DNA of 64,000 nucleotides from Calonectria ilicicola (taxonomy: Eukaryota; Ascomycota; Sordariomycetes; Hypocreales; Nectriaceae), in assembly GCA_020809705.1 (NCBI GenBank), contig CP085828.1, forward strand, positions 434,001-498,000, written 5' to 3'. The notes under the pieces are model-generated. The model had not been told where the DNA came from and did no database searches. It saw only the letters and a program-made list of their open reading frames with translations. This document shows, in pieces, positions 23,161 through 34,614 of this stretch; position 1 is the first letter of the stretch, and every line of letters starts with the position of its first letter. The position numbers and the translations under genes are program-made.

Positions 23161-26100
23161 ATGCTACGACGACCTCCGGGCGAGGGACGTCGCCCCTCTC
23201 ACCAACAAAAGCTCCTTCTCGCCTTTGCCATCATCCTCCTGCCATGGATTCAGCTTGTCGACGCTCAGCAGCAGCACCGACCCGCCGCCGAGGCGCAACT
23301 TCCACATATCCAACAAGCCAGGGGCAGTAGCCAGCAGCTCGCCGACGATGCTGTCGTTCGCCAATGGGCTGCCACCCCGGCTGATGTTGCTGGTGGCTCT
23401 CGCGAGACCATCCAGAACATCAAGAGGGCTGCCTCGCTGAAGCAACGCCACCCTCAGCAACAGAGACAGCCCGCTGTCAACCGCAAGAACCGAAAGAATG
23501 AACCCGAAATCCCCATCATCCCTAACGATGCGAGCGCCCTCGCAACTTTGGCTCCGGCTCAGTCCGTCCGAGCACCAAACCCTTCACGACATCAACGGTC
23601 CACTAGCATTCCTGCTTCTGGGCTGTCCACGCCGCAAACTGCGCGGAGTCTGGAGGACTGGGAAGTAGAAGACTTTGTTCTTCTGGCGACCGTCGATGGA
23701 GATCTGTACGCCAACGATCGACGGACTGGAAAAGAACGTTGGCACCTCGAGGTCGATCAGCCCATGATTGAAACCAAGCACCATCGTTCCAAGCAATCCA
23801 TCCTCGATGACGACTATAACCCAATCGATCACTATATCTGGGCCGTCGAGCCCAACCGCGAAGGCGGAATCTACGTGTGGATCCCCGAATCGAGCACCGG
23901 CCTCGCCTGGACCGGTTACACAATGAAAAAAATTGTCGAGGAATTGGCCCCTCACGCACGCGATGACACTGGCGTCGTTTATACCGGTGACAAGAAGACC
24001 ACCATGATTACCCTTGATGCCGCCACTGGCCGCGTTCTCAAGTGGTTTGGCTCTGGTGGGTCTCACGTCAACGAGGCCGAGAGCTGTCTTCGACCCAACA
24101 CTCTGTATGACGTGGACAACGAAGAGTGCAGTTCCACAGGTACGATTACTCTTGGAAGAACCGAATACACGGTTGGTATCCAACGACTTGATGGCGTGCC
24201 CATCGCAACTCTAAAATATTCCGAGTGGAGCCCCAACAATTTCGACAATGATCTCTGGCAGCAACACCACTCTTCCCTCGACAGCCGCTACATCACCAGC
24301 CAGCACGATGGCAAAGTGTACGCATTTGACTATGCTCGCTCTGAACGGGCCGAGCCTCTCTTTAGTGAGAACTTTGCCACCCCTGTGGCCCGTGTTTTTG
24401 ATGTCTGCCGACCGTGGGATGCTACTTCGGAAAGTAACCCTAATCTTGTTGTTCTCCCGCAACCTCCCATGCCGTCTCAGGATGAAACGATCGCTCGCAT
24501 GCGTAGCAATAGCATCTTTCTGAACCAGACCCGATCTGGAAGCTGGTATGCCATGTCTGGTCGATCATATCCCCTCATCATCAACGCCCCCATTGCTCAG
24601 ATATCCCGACCTGATTGGTGGGACATCGCCCCTGCCTGGGATACCATCAATCCTGAGAAGCTATCGAAAGCACTGGTGGGCACGCACTTCCTTGAAAACT
24701 TTCGGGGTAGCTTCAACAAACCAGCGACGCTGCCTGCCAGTCCTCTGGATGATTACGACCAGTTTGGCCAGTATGACCCATATGATGACAATGAAAATGA
24801 CTCCAACGTGCCTAGCGTGGTAGATCTTCCTGATGAACCCACCATCATCACGAAGGTCAAGCTGCTCCCTCAGAGTGCTGCGCAAAGCGTCATTGATTTT
24901 GTCAGCAACCCGATTCTCATCATCCTCTTCATCTTCACTTTGTTCTACAATGAAAAGAAGCTCCGACGATCGTACCATCGTCTTAGGACAAAGGGTTTTA
25001 TCAACCAGCTTCAGTACTATCTGGCATCCAGCCCTGATCCTCAACTCATTGAAGACGAGAGTGACAAGGAGTCGGAAACCGTGATCCCAACACGTCAACG
25101 TCCTACTGAAGAGAAGAAGGTCGAGAAGAAGATTGAGGATCCTACTTCCACTTCTCCAGAGACGCCAGAGACTGCCACAGCAGAAAAAGACAAAACTGGG
25201 AAAGATGAGACTGTTGAGGTTGCAAGCAGAGATGCTCCGCTACCCCCCAAGGCCCCGGAGGAGCCAGCTGCTGAAAATCTGCCTGCAGCTACAACTCCTG
25301 CCGATGCCTCCAACGATGCTCAGCCCGCACCGCCTCCAGAAAAGAAGAAGAAGGCACATAGAGGCCGCCGAGGGGGCGTCAAGCATCGCAAGGGACGTGC
25401 CCGTGAGGCATCACAGTCTCGCGATGACGATCCTAATCAGACCGTCGAGGAGGCCGTCAACAACGCAAAGAAGCTGGGTGACCGGCCAAGCCTTGAACCC
25501 GATGTTATGACCGTTGCCAATGACATGTCGTCTGTTACTGGTTCTATCATCCGTATGGGCAACATTGAAGTCAACACAGATGAGCAACTGGGAACAGGTA
25601 GTAACGGAACCTTGGTGTTCGCTGGCAAGTTTGACGGCCGCGAGGTTGCCGTAAAGCGGATGTTGATTCAATTTTATGACATTGCATCCCAAGAGACAAG
25701 ACTGCTCAGGGAGAGTGACGATCACCCTAATGGTAATTCTCACAAAATCAGATTGAAATACACAAGTATGCTAACAGTACATAGTCATTCGATACTACTC
25801 GCAACAAATGAGAGATGGGTTCCTCTACATTGCCTTGGAACGTTGCGCCGCTTCGCTGGCCGATGTGGTTGAGAAGCCGCATTTCTTCCGGGAGCTCGCC
25901 AACGCTGGAAGACAAGATGTTCCTAGCGTGCTTTATCAAATCACCAACGGCATCAGTCATCTCCATGCGCTCCGAATTGTTCATCGGGATCTCAAACCGC
26001 AGAACATTCTGGTTAACATGGGCAAGGATGGCCGTCCTCGTCTTTTGGTTTCGGACTTTGGCCTCTGTAAGAAGCTTGAAGGTGGCCAATCATCGTTTGG

Positions 26101-26929
26101 TGCGACCACTGGACGAGCTGCGGGTACCTCAGGTTGGCGCGCTCCCGAGCTTCTGCTTGATGATGATGCCCGCGAAAGTGGAACGATGGATCTGAATCTG
26201 AGTACACAGAGTGGCTCTAACTCGGTTCTGGTGTCGGACAACATGGTTCACAACCGCCGAGCCACACGCGCCATTGACATCTTCTCACTTGGATTGGTCT
26301 TCTTTTACGTTCTGACAAACGGCTCTCACCCCTTCGACTGTGGTGATAGGTACATGAGAGAAGTCAACATCCGCAAGGGCAACTATAATCTTGGACTCCT
26401 TGAGACCCTCGGCGACTTTGCCTATGAGGCCGAGGATTTGATTGCGCAGATGATTGAAGCGGATCCCAAGAAGAGACCCAATGCTAGAGAAGTCATGTCG
26501 CATCCTTTCTTCTGGTCTGCCAAGAAGAGGCTGGCTTTCTTGTGTGATGTTTCGGATCATTTCGAAAAAGAGCCTCGTGACCCGCCATCTCCAGCACTGG
26601 CGGAGCTCGAGAGACACGCCGCTGAAGTCACGCGGGGCGACTTTTTGAAGCTTTTGCCTCGAGATTTCGTTGATTCTCTTGGCAAGCAACGAAAGTACAC
26701 TGGCTCCAGACTTCTAGACTTGTTGCGTGCTCTGCGCAACAAGAAGAACCACTATGAGGACATGCCTGAGAATCTCAAGCGCAGTGTGGGTCCTCTGCCA
26801 GAAGGTTATCTCGGCTTTTGGACAATTCGCTTCCCTATGCTGCTGCTAACTTGTTGGAATGTGGTGTACAATGTGCAGTGGGAGGAAACGGACCGTTTCA
26901 GGGAGTACTATGAGCCTGCAGCCTTGTGA
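23161..26929 (+). CDS. ireA: IRE1 unfolded-protein-response kinase/endoribonuclease
   Basis: Two exons, 23161-25732 and 25785-26929 (52-nt intron with an ACATAG acceptor), 1238 residues. This is the ER membrane sensor that splices the HAC1-type mRNA. Order: signal peptide (residues ~15-35), luminal sensor with the beta-propeller-like DGDLYAND and KERWHLE segments from ~165, one transmembrane helix (~584-596), and a Lys/Arg-rich linker. The kinase follows, with GTGSNGTLVF loop (~811), VAVK lysine, HRDLKPQN (His924) and DFG (Asp948); then the C-terminal KEN RNase domain with the RNKKNHY motif (~1175-1181) carrying the catalytic histidine. The kinase insert between the activation segment and helix F is typical of fungal IRE1. 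It is convergent with the Hel2-like gene. The fungal symbol ireA/IRE1 applies; I see no missing key residue. Confidence 0.97.
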
Positions 26930-27596
26930 AAAGGTGGTTCAAGTAGTGTATTTTGTATACATGATGTGATGACTGGGAATGGGTGGGCAATCAGGAATAA
27001 GGAATATAGGATAAGGAATAAGGAAATACTTGAAAAAAATTAGTGTTAATTGCATCATGTTGGAATATATATAAAAGTTTGCTGCTTTCACTTGTCGAGA
27101 ATTGCTGTGAATTGTAGGTTTCCCCCATCGTTGAAAGAGAATCGCCTGCATCTGCAAATGTGATGTGGTTTTACTCATTACTATTCACATTTAATTCGTC
27201 TCTGGGTTGTAATCATATTTTTAAGAGGGCACTTTGTAGGGGGAAACTTATGTGGGAAGAAGATGGGCTCATGCCTCATGTATTTTGTTCCATCCTGGCT
27301 GATCCTAACACTAACGCTCAACACGTCGCCTTGCTACAATGCCAAATTCGTGTGTCCCTCAATCCAGTGTGTTTCTCTTGTTTTTTTTCTCTCTTATATG
27401 ATATCTTTGTTCGTTTTCCTTCTTCCTTGTCTCCCTCTGCCTCTGTCTCAACCGTTCACACCCGCTCGCTAAACACCGTGCTAATTGTCCCTAATCATCA
27501 AACATTTGTGAAGGACGATGGTATGTATTCTTCATGACGCTAGGTCAGAATCAATCTCTTTTTTTTCTTTTACTTCATTCATGTGCATTCTTTCTT
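26930..27596. other. Shared 3' region of IRE1 and the Hel2-like gene
   Basis: 667 bases between two convergent stop codons. AT-rich with several AGGAATA repeats near 26,990-27,025 and T-rich tracts near 27,370 and 27,555, as expected for overlapping 3' untranslated regions. No gene seen. Confidence 0.6.
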
Positions 27597-29984
27597 TTAT
27601 CCCCATTGAACTAAGACCTTCTTCTTGTTCTTCTTGCCCTTGCCCTTGCCGGTTCCTTCATCGGCTTCATCGGCGGGCTCTTCAGCAGCAGCAGATGAGC
27701 TACCGCCCCATTGGAAGCCAGTTTCGCGCTGGCCATAGTCACGATGCACAAGACGACCACTTCCGTAGCCAAAGATTGTGGTCTGCGGTTTCGGTGCTGC
27801 AGGCAGGGCGGGGAAGGAGTCTTCGCCGCTCTTGTTGTTTCGTGGCCGGTTGTTGAGAGGTGGTGCTGACTGAGACGTCTGAGCAGCCGATCCCGTGTTC
27901 CAGGACGGGCGGGATGATGATGCAGAGGAGGATCCAGCATTGGAGGATCCGGCAGAAGCAGCGGCAGAGGCAGAAGGAAGTGATGGGAAAGCGGATGCAG
28001 AGGCCGCCGGCGGTTTGCGCGCAGGAGTAGCACCCCAGTTGGCGTTGACCTGTGGTGACACGGGTGCTGGGCCTAATCGGGTACTGTTCTTGAGCTTAAG
28101 AACTCGGTTGGAGTGCTTCTGAGAGGGCGCTGCGTTTGGTAGGCCAGGGCTAGCCGTGGCAGCGCTGGCCCAACCGCTTGAACTTGACGTAGCACCTTGC
28201 ATGCCACTGAGACCAGGAAGACTAGGGTAGTCTTCGTTAATGGCACGCCAGTCCTGCCACGCCTGGCGCAAACCGTCGGCCTTTTTCTTATCCTCAAAGA
28301 GGTCAGCCACTTCGCGAACTAGGGTGCCTAAAGCATTGGAAGAGACATCGGCAAACAAGGTGAAGAATGCATCAACCAGCTGAGGGCTAGTGAAGCCACC
28401 CTGTCTGTATGATGTAATGTGGCCGCGGAAGGCGTTCATCTTTCGTGTGTCGTTTCCAAGGAGATTCGAGGCTCGCTCAATGACAGAGTTGTGTCGTACC
28501 ATGCGAGCCCGCTCCTCGGGGCTGAGGTTGGATGTGTCTGTGACAGTGAGTTGCTGGGTGGCGGCAGTCAAGTCGTTCTGGCTTGCTCGCGGTGTCGATG
28601 AGTTGCTTGCGCCGCTTCGGGGCTGGGAAGCCGACGATGGAGAGGGAGCGGCGGGAGTAGGAGCAGGAGCAGGAGTAGATAGCTGACCGCCGAATGTACG
28701 GTTCGATACTGACTGAGCAGAGTGAATGGCCATTTGGCGTTGGAATGCGATCTCGTCTCTTCGAAGCGGTTGAGCTGAGCTGACAGGTGTTGGCTCCGCG
28801 TTGGGATCGCGACCCCGGCCCCTATTTCGGCCGCCACGACCTTCGTTGCGACCTCCTCTTTGCTCATGCTGATAGGATTGTCTGTAGTCGAATCCCGAAA
28901 TGTCAACCACGCGGGCGTCTCTTCCGACAGTCTTGCCACCGTGCTCGCTGAGCTGGTGAGCCTGCAAGTCCAGTTCCGACTCAAAGACGACAAACTTCTT
29001 CTCCATGCACTCTCGGTCGGAGCACAAGTAATGGTCCTTCTTGAAGTGCTGCTCGAGAGCATTGTAGTCCTGGTAGTAATGAGGTTTTCTAGAATCTTGC
29101 CTATCGCAGATGAAGCATCGCTCATGCTTCATCCTGCAGTGCTCATATAGCTTGTCGTCGTCGTAGAAGCGCTCGCCACAAAAGCCACAGAGGGGGTGAC
29201 CTTTGAAGCCAGATTGATCTGAGGCACCGGGTTTGTGGTCGCCGTGGCGCATGTGCTTCTCGAGCTCGCGGTCGCCAAAGAGCTCGTGCTCGTGGGTAAA
29301 TACCTTCTTGTTGCGGGTGCAGAGATCACACATGCGCTTGTGATGGACAGACTTGACATGGCGATGCAAGTCGGGCCAGCCCAGGCCGGCAAAGTCGCAT
29401 GAGTCATCCGGGCAGTTGTATCGGAGGAGGAGGACGGTATCGCCAACAATATCTTCGTTTGCGTACTTGATTCCGATGTTGGTGTCGGTAGTGGTGATTT
29501 CTGAGGCAGTGTAGTCTTCGAAGCGCTTCTCCGGGTCGTTGGTGAAAATGACAAAGTCAGCAGGCGTACGACAGTGTGCGCAGTCCTTGGTCTTGTATAG
29601 AGCCCTCATGCGCAAACCGCAGATGTGGCAGGTTGTGTGGTTGCAGGGTGCAATTGAGGTGTGTGCAACGGGGTTTGCGCAGATAAAGCACACCTCAGCA
29701 TCATCATCATCACCAGCTGCAGCCTCCTTTCCAGCAGCAAGGGCATGTGCCCTCGAGGCAGCAGCAGCAACATCCTGGGCGGCAGGGCTGGCTGGTGTTT
29801 CGCCAGCGTTGTTGTTATTTCCGCCTCGTCCTCGACGACCTCCTCGTCGGTTCTGGTTTCCTTTTCCACGTCCACCACGACCACGACCACGCGAGCCGTC
29901 GCCGCCGCCGCCACTACGGGGCTGAGATTGGGATTGGGATTGAGATTCAGAGGGCGTGGGGCCCGAGCCGTCGCCGGGAGCCAT
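27597..29984 (-). CDS. hel2: RING/C2H2 E3 ubiquitin ligase, Hel2/ZNF598 homologue
   Basis: 795 residues from the ATG at 29984, uninterrupted. Hel2 marks collided ribosomes by ubiquitinating 40S proteins and starts ribosome-associated quality control and no-go decay. After a Ser/Gln- and RGG-rich N terminus, a RING finger starts at about residue 99 (CFIC, CNHTTCHIC, CAHC). A run of C2H2-type zinc fingers follows, with cores such as CDLC, CGFC, CFIC and YLCSDRECMEKKF, the arrangement found in Hel2 and ZNF598. The C-terminal half is low-complexity Ser/Ala/Pro-rich. The frame stays open to an ATG at 30278, adding 98 residues without homology; I prefer the inner start because the RING then sits where it does in relatives. 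The protein ends in a Lys-rich patch before QWG. Confidence 0.92.
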   Translation of the reverse strand: MAPGDGSGPTPSESQSQSQSQPRSGGGGDGSRGRGRGGRGKGNQNRRGGRRGRGGNNNNAGETPASPAAQDVAAAASRAHALAAGKEAAAGDDDDAEVCFICANPVAHTSIAPCNHTTCHICGLRMRALYKTKDCAHCRTPADFVIFTNDPEKRFEDYTASEITTTDTNIGIKYANEDIVGDTVLLLRYNCPDDSCDFAGLGWPDLHRHVKSVHHKRMCDLCTRNKKVFTHEHELFGDRELEKHMRHGDHKPGASDQSGFKGHPLCGFCGERFYDDDKLYEHCRMKHERCFICDRQDSRKPHYYQDYNALEQHFKKDHYLCSDRECMEKKFVVFESELDLQAHQLSEHGGKTVGRDARVVDISGFDYRQSYQHEQRGGRNEGRGGRNRGRGRDPNAEPTPVSSAQPLRRDEIAFQRQMAIHSAQSVSNRTFGGQLSTPAPAPTPAAPSPSSASQPRSGASNSSTPRASQNDLTAATQQLTVTDTSNLSPEERARMVRHNSVIERASNLLGNDTRKMNAFRGHITSYRQGGFTSPQLVDAFFTLFADVSSNALGTLVREVADLFEDKKKADGLRQAWQDWRAINEDYPSLPGLSGMQGATSSSSGWASAATASPGLPNAAPSQKHSNRVLKLKNSTRLGPAPVSPQVNANWGATPARKPPAASASAFPSLPSASAAASAGSSNAGSSSASSSRPSWNTGSAAQTSQSAPPLNNRPRNNKSGEDSFPALPAAPKPQTTIFGYGSGRLVHRDYGQRETGFQWGGSSSAAAEEPADEADEGTGKGKGKKNKKKVLVQWG

Positions 29985-30725
29985 GATGAGTGTCGATTGT
30001 GCGCTTGGTGGGAGCTTGGTCGCGGGGGGATCCAGGGCTGCTGGCTGGGTGGTGCTTGGCGTAGTGATAGCGGGTTGCAGAGAGGGCCTTGGGGGCCTGA
30101 AGCCTCGATCCGGGCGTGGTGATTGGGGGGTTGTTTGGCGTCGTTCAGCAGCTGTTAGGTCGGGATATGGATAGTCTGTATAAGGCTCTGGAAGCGTCAA
30201 GAAGTCATGTCGACTAGATTTTATTTGGGTCGCCCGCTGCCTCACTCCCCGGATGGCGGGGCACCTTCCATTTCCCATTTCGCTACCAAAGAGTCAGACC
30301 GGCTGTGGTGGCTTGTGGCGCGTGCGTACGGGTGCGCAAAGTGGGGGTCGCATTGTGGCTCCGCCTTCTGCCAGATGTGGCGTGGCTGAGTAAAATGATG
30401 CAGAATGACTCTTACCCGTCCTGGCGTTCTTATACAAGCAGGTTGATAATCAAGATGGAAGTGGTAAGATGAGCTGTGATGAGTCAACAAGGCATTTTAA
30501 ATCTTTTAGATGACCGACCATGATCTCCCAGATTGCTCACATTTGGAGTTGTTGCATGCAGCACTACTCTTTCTCTCACAACCGCAGCTAGCCCACCCTC
30601 TTCGTGATCAATTAGCTTCATTCATGTCTGTCTGTCTGTCTATGTATACATTTGTGTTCGTCATACCCTAACCGTTTTTGATATAATTATTATTTTCTAT
30701 TCAGCCCACTTGCTGTATTCTCCAT
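29985..30725. other. Intergenic region between Hel2-like and carboxylesterase genes
   Basis: The part next to 29,984 is the 5' leader of the Hel2-like gene (open in frame to 30,278). The part near 30,640-30,725 is the AT-rich 3' flank of the carboxylesterase and includes a short TCTG repeat at ~30,627-30,640. No gene seen. Confidence 0.55.
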
Positions 30726-32416
30726 CTATTGGGTAAATCTAAACCCAAACGTCTTCTTAATGCCTGCACATCTCTGGTCCACCCCTTTGTCTGTCATGGT
30801 TGAAAAGGCCTTTTTACCCCTGTCGCTCATGCCCACCTTTACGCCGCCGCCAAAAACGCCAATCTCTGGTACCTGGCCCCAGCCTGGTCCCCTGACCGGG
30901 TCCTTTGCGAACCTTGCCCAGGCCGTCTGCATGGCCCTGCTCACTTGGCTCTCGAATCTTGTGGCATCCTTTTGAGGATATGTGCCGAACACCATGTGCA
31001 GCTCCGCGCCGTGGTACGCCCGGCTGTCTGGGAAGAATTCAGTGTTGGCGAAGCTCGCGTTGTAAATGTAACGCCATGTGTCGATGCCCGCCGCCTTGTT
31101 ATCCTGTGTAACCCATGCTATTGGGCAGCTTTGCAGGTACTCGGTGAGTAGCACAATAAGCCGGTCTGTCTCCGAATTGATGCCGGGTGACCCGATGGGG
31201 TATTGATCCAGGATGGACTGGAGAGGCTGGTCGAACATGAACCCCATCGCTTCCAATTCCGGTACATTCTCCTTGAGATAATCAAATGCGCTGCTCTCAT
31301 TCTTTTGTACGACGTATCGCGCCTCATCATTGTTGTTTCCCACTAACACGGGAACCCTTGCAATCTTGGGGTCCGACGTTGTCGAGTCGACGCGATCCTT
31401 GTGGATGTGATCGGCAACCGTGACACCTCCATCTGGCGTCGGCCCAAAAGCGATTCCATTATCTTGAATGATTTTTTTGAGTTCCGAAGCTGGCTTCTCG
31501 CGAAGGCAATCGATGACACTCTTTTTGAGGGAGATGCAATCAGCTTCTTTGGCCAGCTTAAGCCATGCAAATTGATCCTCGTCCTTCAATTCGTAACTAG
31601 CTTGGCCAGATTCCATGATAGCTGCACGAAATGGTAGAGGGTTTGGCGGAGCAGTGAGGAGGAAATCAACACTCTGAGCGCCGGCACTCTCACCGAAAAT
31701 AGTGACTTTGGAAGGGTTGCCTCCCAAATTGGCAATGTTGCGCTGCACCCAGTCCAGGGCAAGGCGTTGATCTAATAACCTAATATTCACATGTTAGTAT
31801 TTCGCTGATGCAGTTGTAGCTCCCAAACTACTTACCCCAGGTTTCTCTCGCCGCTTGGGATTTCCAATGTCTGCGGGAATCCAAAGACGTTTGTGCGGTA
31901 GTTGATTGTGACGAGAACCACGTCTTGGTTGGCGGCAAAGTTGGAACCGTCGTAGATGGGAACGGAATTGGAACCAAAGTTGAAACCTCCGCCGTAGATC
32001 CACACCATGACAGTCTTGGAGCCCTTGGCAGCGTTTACCGGTGCGTAGACATTGAGATTGAGACAGTCCTCACTCTCGCCGGCCGGCGGTGGTGGTGTGT
32101 TTCCAAACCGGACCAGCATCTTGTGCTGCTCCGAGTCTTCTGTTCCGTTGAATTTTTGGATGCACGCAGGCTTGTACTGCGTTGCATCATAAGGCTGTGA
32201 CCATGATGCCACTGGCTTTGGGGGCTTGAACCGAACGGGCTTCTCTGCAAAAGGAATGCCAAGGTACTGATTCACTGTGGCAGTGGAGGATGGGATGACG
32301 GTGGTGGTTCCAATAATGGTGCCCGAGTCAATGACAGCCGTAGGGCAATCTTGCGTAGGTGCTGAATGTGCTATGGCAGCAAATGCAGCCAGAGCGAGAA
32401 GAGCTGCAAAAGCCAT
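30726..32416 (-). CDS. Secreted type-B carboxylesterase/lipase
   Basis: Two exons, 32416-31836 and 31779-30726 (56-nt intron, GTAAGT donor, ATATTAG acceptor), 544 residues, the usual size for the COesterase family (PF00135). Starting at 32416 gives a textbook signal peptide (MAFAALLALAAFAAIAHSA); the frame is open upstream to 32641 but that extension hides the signal. Family landmarks: ESEDCLNLNVYAP, the oxyanion IYGGGFNFGS loop, the nucleophile elbow GESAG with Ser225, a Glu-containing GNNNDEAR segment and YHGAELHMVFG, with the active-site His in the usual place. The enzyme should hydrolyse esters outside the cell. The substrate (lipid, phenolic or sterol ester) is not evident. Confidence 0.93.
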
Positions 32417-32500
32417 GAGGAAGTAGATCAAGAGAGAATGCTCTAAGGCAATGGCAGTCTGCACACCACCACGGCGGCTTCTCTTGAGCAACCATTTCTT

Positions 32501-32506
32501 TTTATA
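32501..32506 (-). promoter_or_regulatory. TATA box of the carboxylesterase gene
   Basis: TATAAA (extended to TATAAAAAG on the minus strand) lies about 85-90 bases before the ATG at 32416, supporting that start rather than 32641, which lies upstream of this element. Confidence 0.5.
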
Positions 32507-34132
32507 TCTCCGCCGAATTCCATCCGATTCAATGTTTCTCTCCAGCCCATCTCTAGCGTGCGCTCTGACGTAACTGGTCGTCTGGGGATGGTGGTGGTCT
32601 CTAAAAGTTATTATTCCACTGCTAAGACAGGGATTGCCCAATCACCTAAACCGAACTGATCGGCACGTCCCGCCTTAATTCGAAGCCTTCCCACCCGAGC
32701 TCCGTCCCTGCGTGCGATGGGAAATTTACGAGGGATTGCCTAGTTGGTGATGCTCTGCTGTTTAATGCTCCATGCTAAAAAATAACGCCGACTTCCAAGA
32801 GCTTCTGTCTGAACAGAGTGTGCCCGGACGATCACACAAGCTATTTTGTGCCATTGTTTCTTTTTTTTCGCCCTTGCCTTGAAATGGTGTATGCTTACGA
32901 GCAACCGTGATTCTTGCTAATTAACGACCCTGTGTCTGCGGGCGAGCAATGGGATTGTCAGCCGTCTGCCCTTCCCCCTGCTAGAGCTGACTCGCTAATC
33001 TGTCTCCGTAATGGTGGCGCAGGGTTTTGATTCAGACAACGCAGACAGAACTGAGACACGATAAAGTTCTTGATGATCGAAACCATCCCCGGGGAAAACG
33101 CCTCTGCAGACGAACAGGCGATCGACCAGACCCTTCCGGAACAGGCCACCGGGCATGGTTCCACCGTTCATCCGAGCAGTGGGCGATAACGCTAGCGGAA
33201 GGTGTTGCGTCCCGATCGACAGTTTGTAGCTGGTTGGCTGGCCACTTGACTCAGCAGGGCCACAGAGGCTGAAAATGCCATGCGGTGTTGCATTCCAGGC
33301 AAGATATTAATTCCCGAGAGCGCGATCTCAACGTTGGCGAGCCGAGCCATTTACAGCATGGGCGCAGTGTGATCGACACCAAATGTCAATCACGGGCAGG
33401 GGGGCGTGGGCGAAGCACGGAAACAAGAGAGAAAAAAAAACAAGCTCGATCTCATAAATAAGAATGTAAATAAAGCTCGATTGTGGTATATTGTACCGCC
33501 CGCGTGCCGTTCCAACGTGGTGCGGCGCTCTATTTCATCGACTAACCAACCCGATTGGCTTTTCGGGCACCCGTGTTTCGGGATGAACTAGTATGGTTGA
33601 AAAGTTGAAGCAAATGCCCAAGCCCAGGTCTAGACGAGCCGGCAGAAGCACTTTAACGAATAACAAGTGCATATACGCGCTTTGGAAGCTCATCTTGGTG
33701 TTTCCCCTGCATATAAACCAACCCGATACGTTTCGACTCTGTACGCGGGATCCGTGGGCTGAGGCATGATATCTCCCTTAACTAGGAATCAAAGTCGACC
33801 TTACGCGTATGTGAACTATCAACGGCTATGCACCGCCGCCTCCTCCCGCAGCGGGGTCATGCCATTAAATGTCGGGATCCGAATCCTTCCTCTTCAAACT
33901 TGGTTTGATTCTGCACTTTGAGCTCTTGTTGGCCCCCAAGCGAGGCCGTGGCCCCCAAATGAAACTCCGCAGGCATGTCACTGACCAAGGGTCCGAAACC
34001 TCTGCCGGGTCGCAACCACCGCTCCATGTAACTTGCTCCCAGCAGGAGGTGAACATCCTCCCCTAGTCACACGGCCCACCTCCCCTTGTCGCGAACCAGA
34101 GACCCTGAGTTTTGAATAAACTCATACTTAGC

Positions 34133-34192
34133 GTGTATTACCCGACTACATATTGCCCGAACATGTATTACCCGAGCACATATCGCTCGCCA
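34133..34192. repeat. Two diverged copies of a 30-nt tandem repeat
   Basis: The units begin GTGTATTACCCGA and ATGTATTACCCGA and continue with similar TACATAT/CACATAT and GCCCGA/GCTCGC segments, exactly 30 bases apart. Function unknown. Confidence 0.6.
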
Positions 34193-34614
34193 ACTAATAC
34201 GACCACTTCATGAGCAAATGTGCAAGTCATCACACCCCGCAAAGAGGAAGAAGTAGAGAACTTAGAAAAAGAAGAAAAAAAAACCAGAACCAACTGCTCT
34301 ACCAGTTTGAATACCTCCAGCAGGCTAGGGCCCCCATGCCTGGTTGCTGCGCCGCTCTCGCCCTAGTTACATTCACAACCAACATGCAGAAGCCCAAACC
34401 CCTTCAGGAGGAGCCTTATCCATCACCAGTTTAGCCCCCAACAGAAAATCCTCCTACAGGGTATAGACCTAGATGAGAGAGAAGAGGTTCAAATTGCAGT
34501 ACATATGTACCGCCATTTCATCTCCATGTGCGTGCTAAAGACTCTTTGTCTTCTTTTTCGCGAGCATTCCCCGAGACAACATAGACAGAGCGGCCCGCTT
34601 CCCAGCATTCCAGA

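Larger units (their letters stand above)
32417..34614. other. Intergenic region, divergent promoters plus a short tandem repeat
   Basis: Upstream DNA for the carboxylesterase and the surface protein. Apart from a TATA element and two copies of a 30-nt repeat at 34133-34192, only short frames are present. The stretch 33,850-34,430 is compositionally different (GC-rich, then AG-rich) and might be old transposon debris, but no element could be recognised. Confidence 0.45.

Noticed and set aside
29985..30278. N-terminal extension of the Hel2-like protein from an upstream in-frame ATG
   Set aside because: The added 98 residues show no family resemblance; the inner ATG fits the usual distance to the RING finger. 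It is kept only as an alternative.
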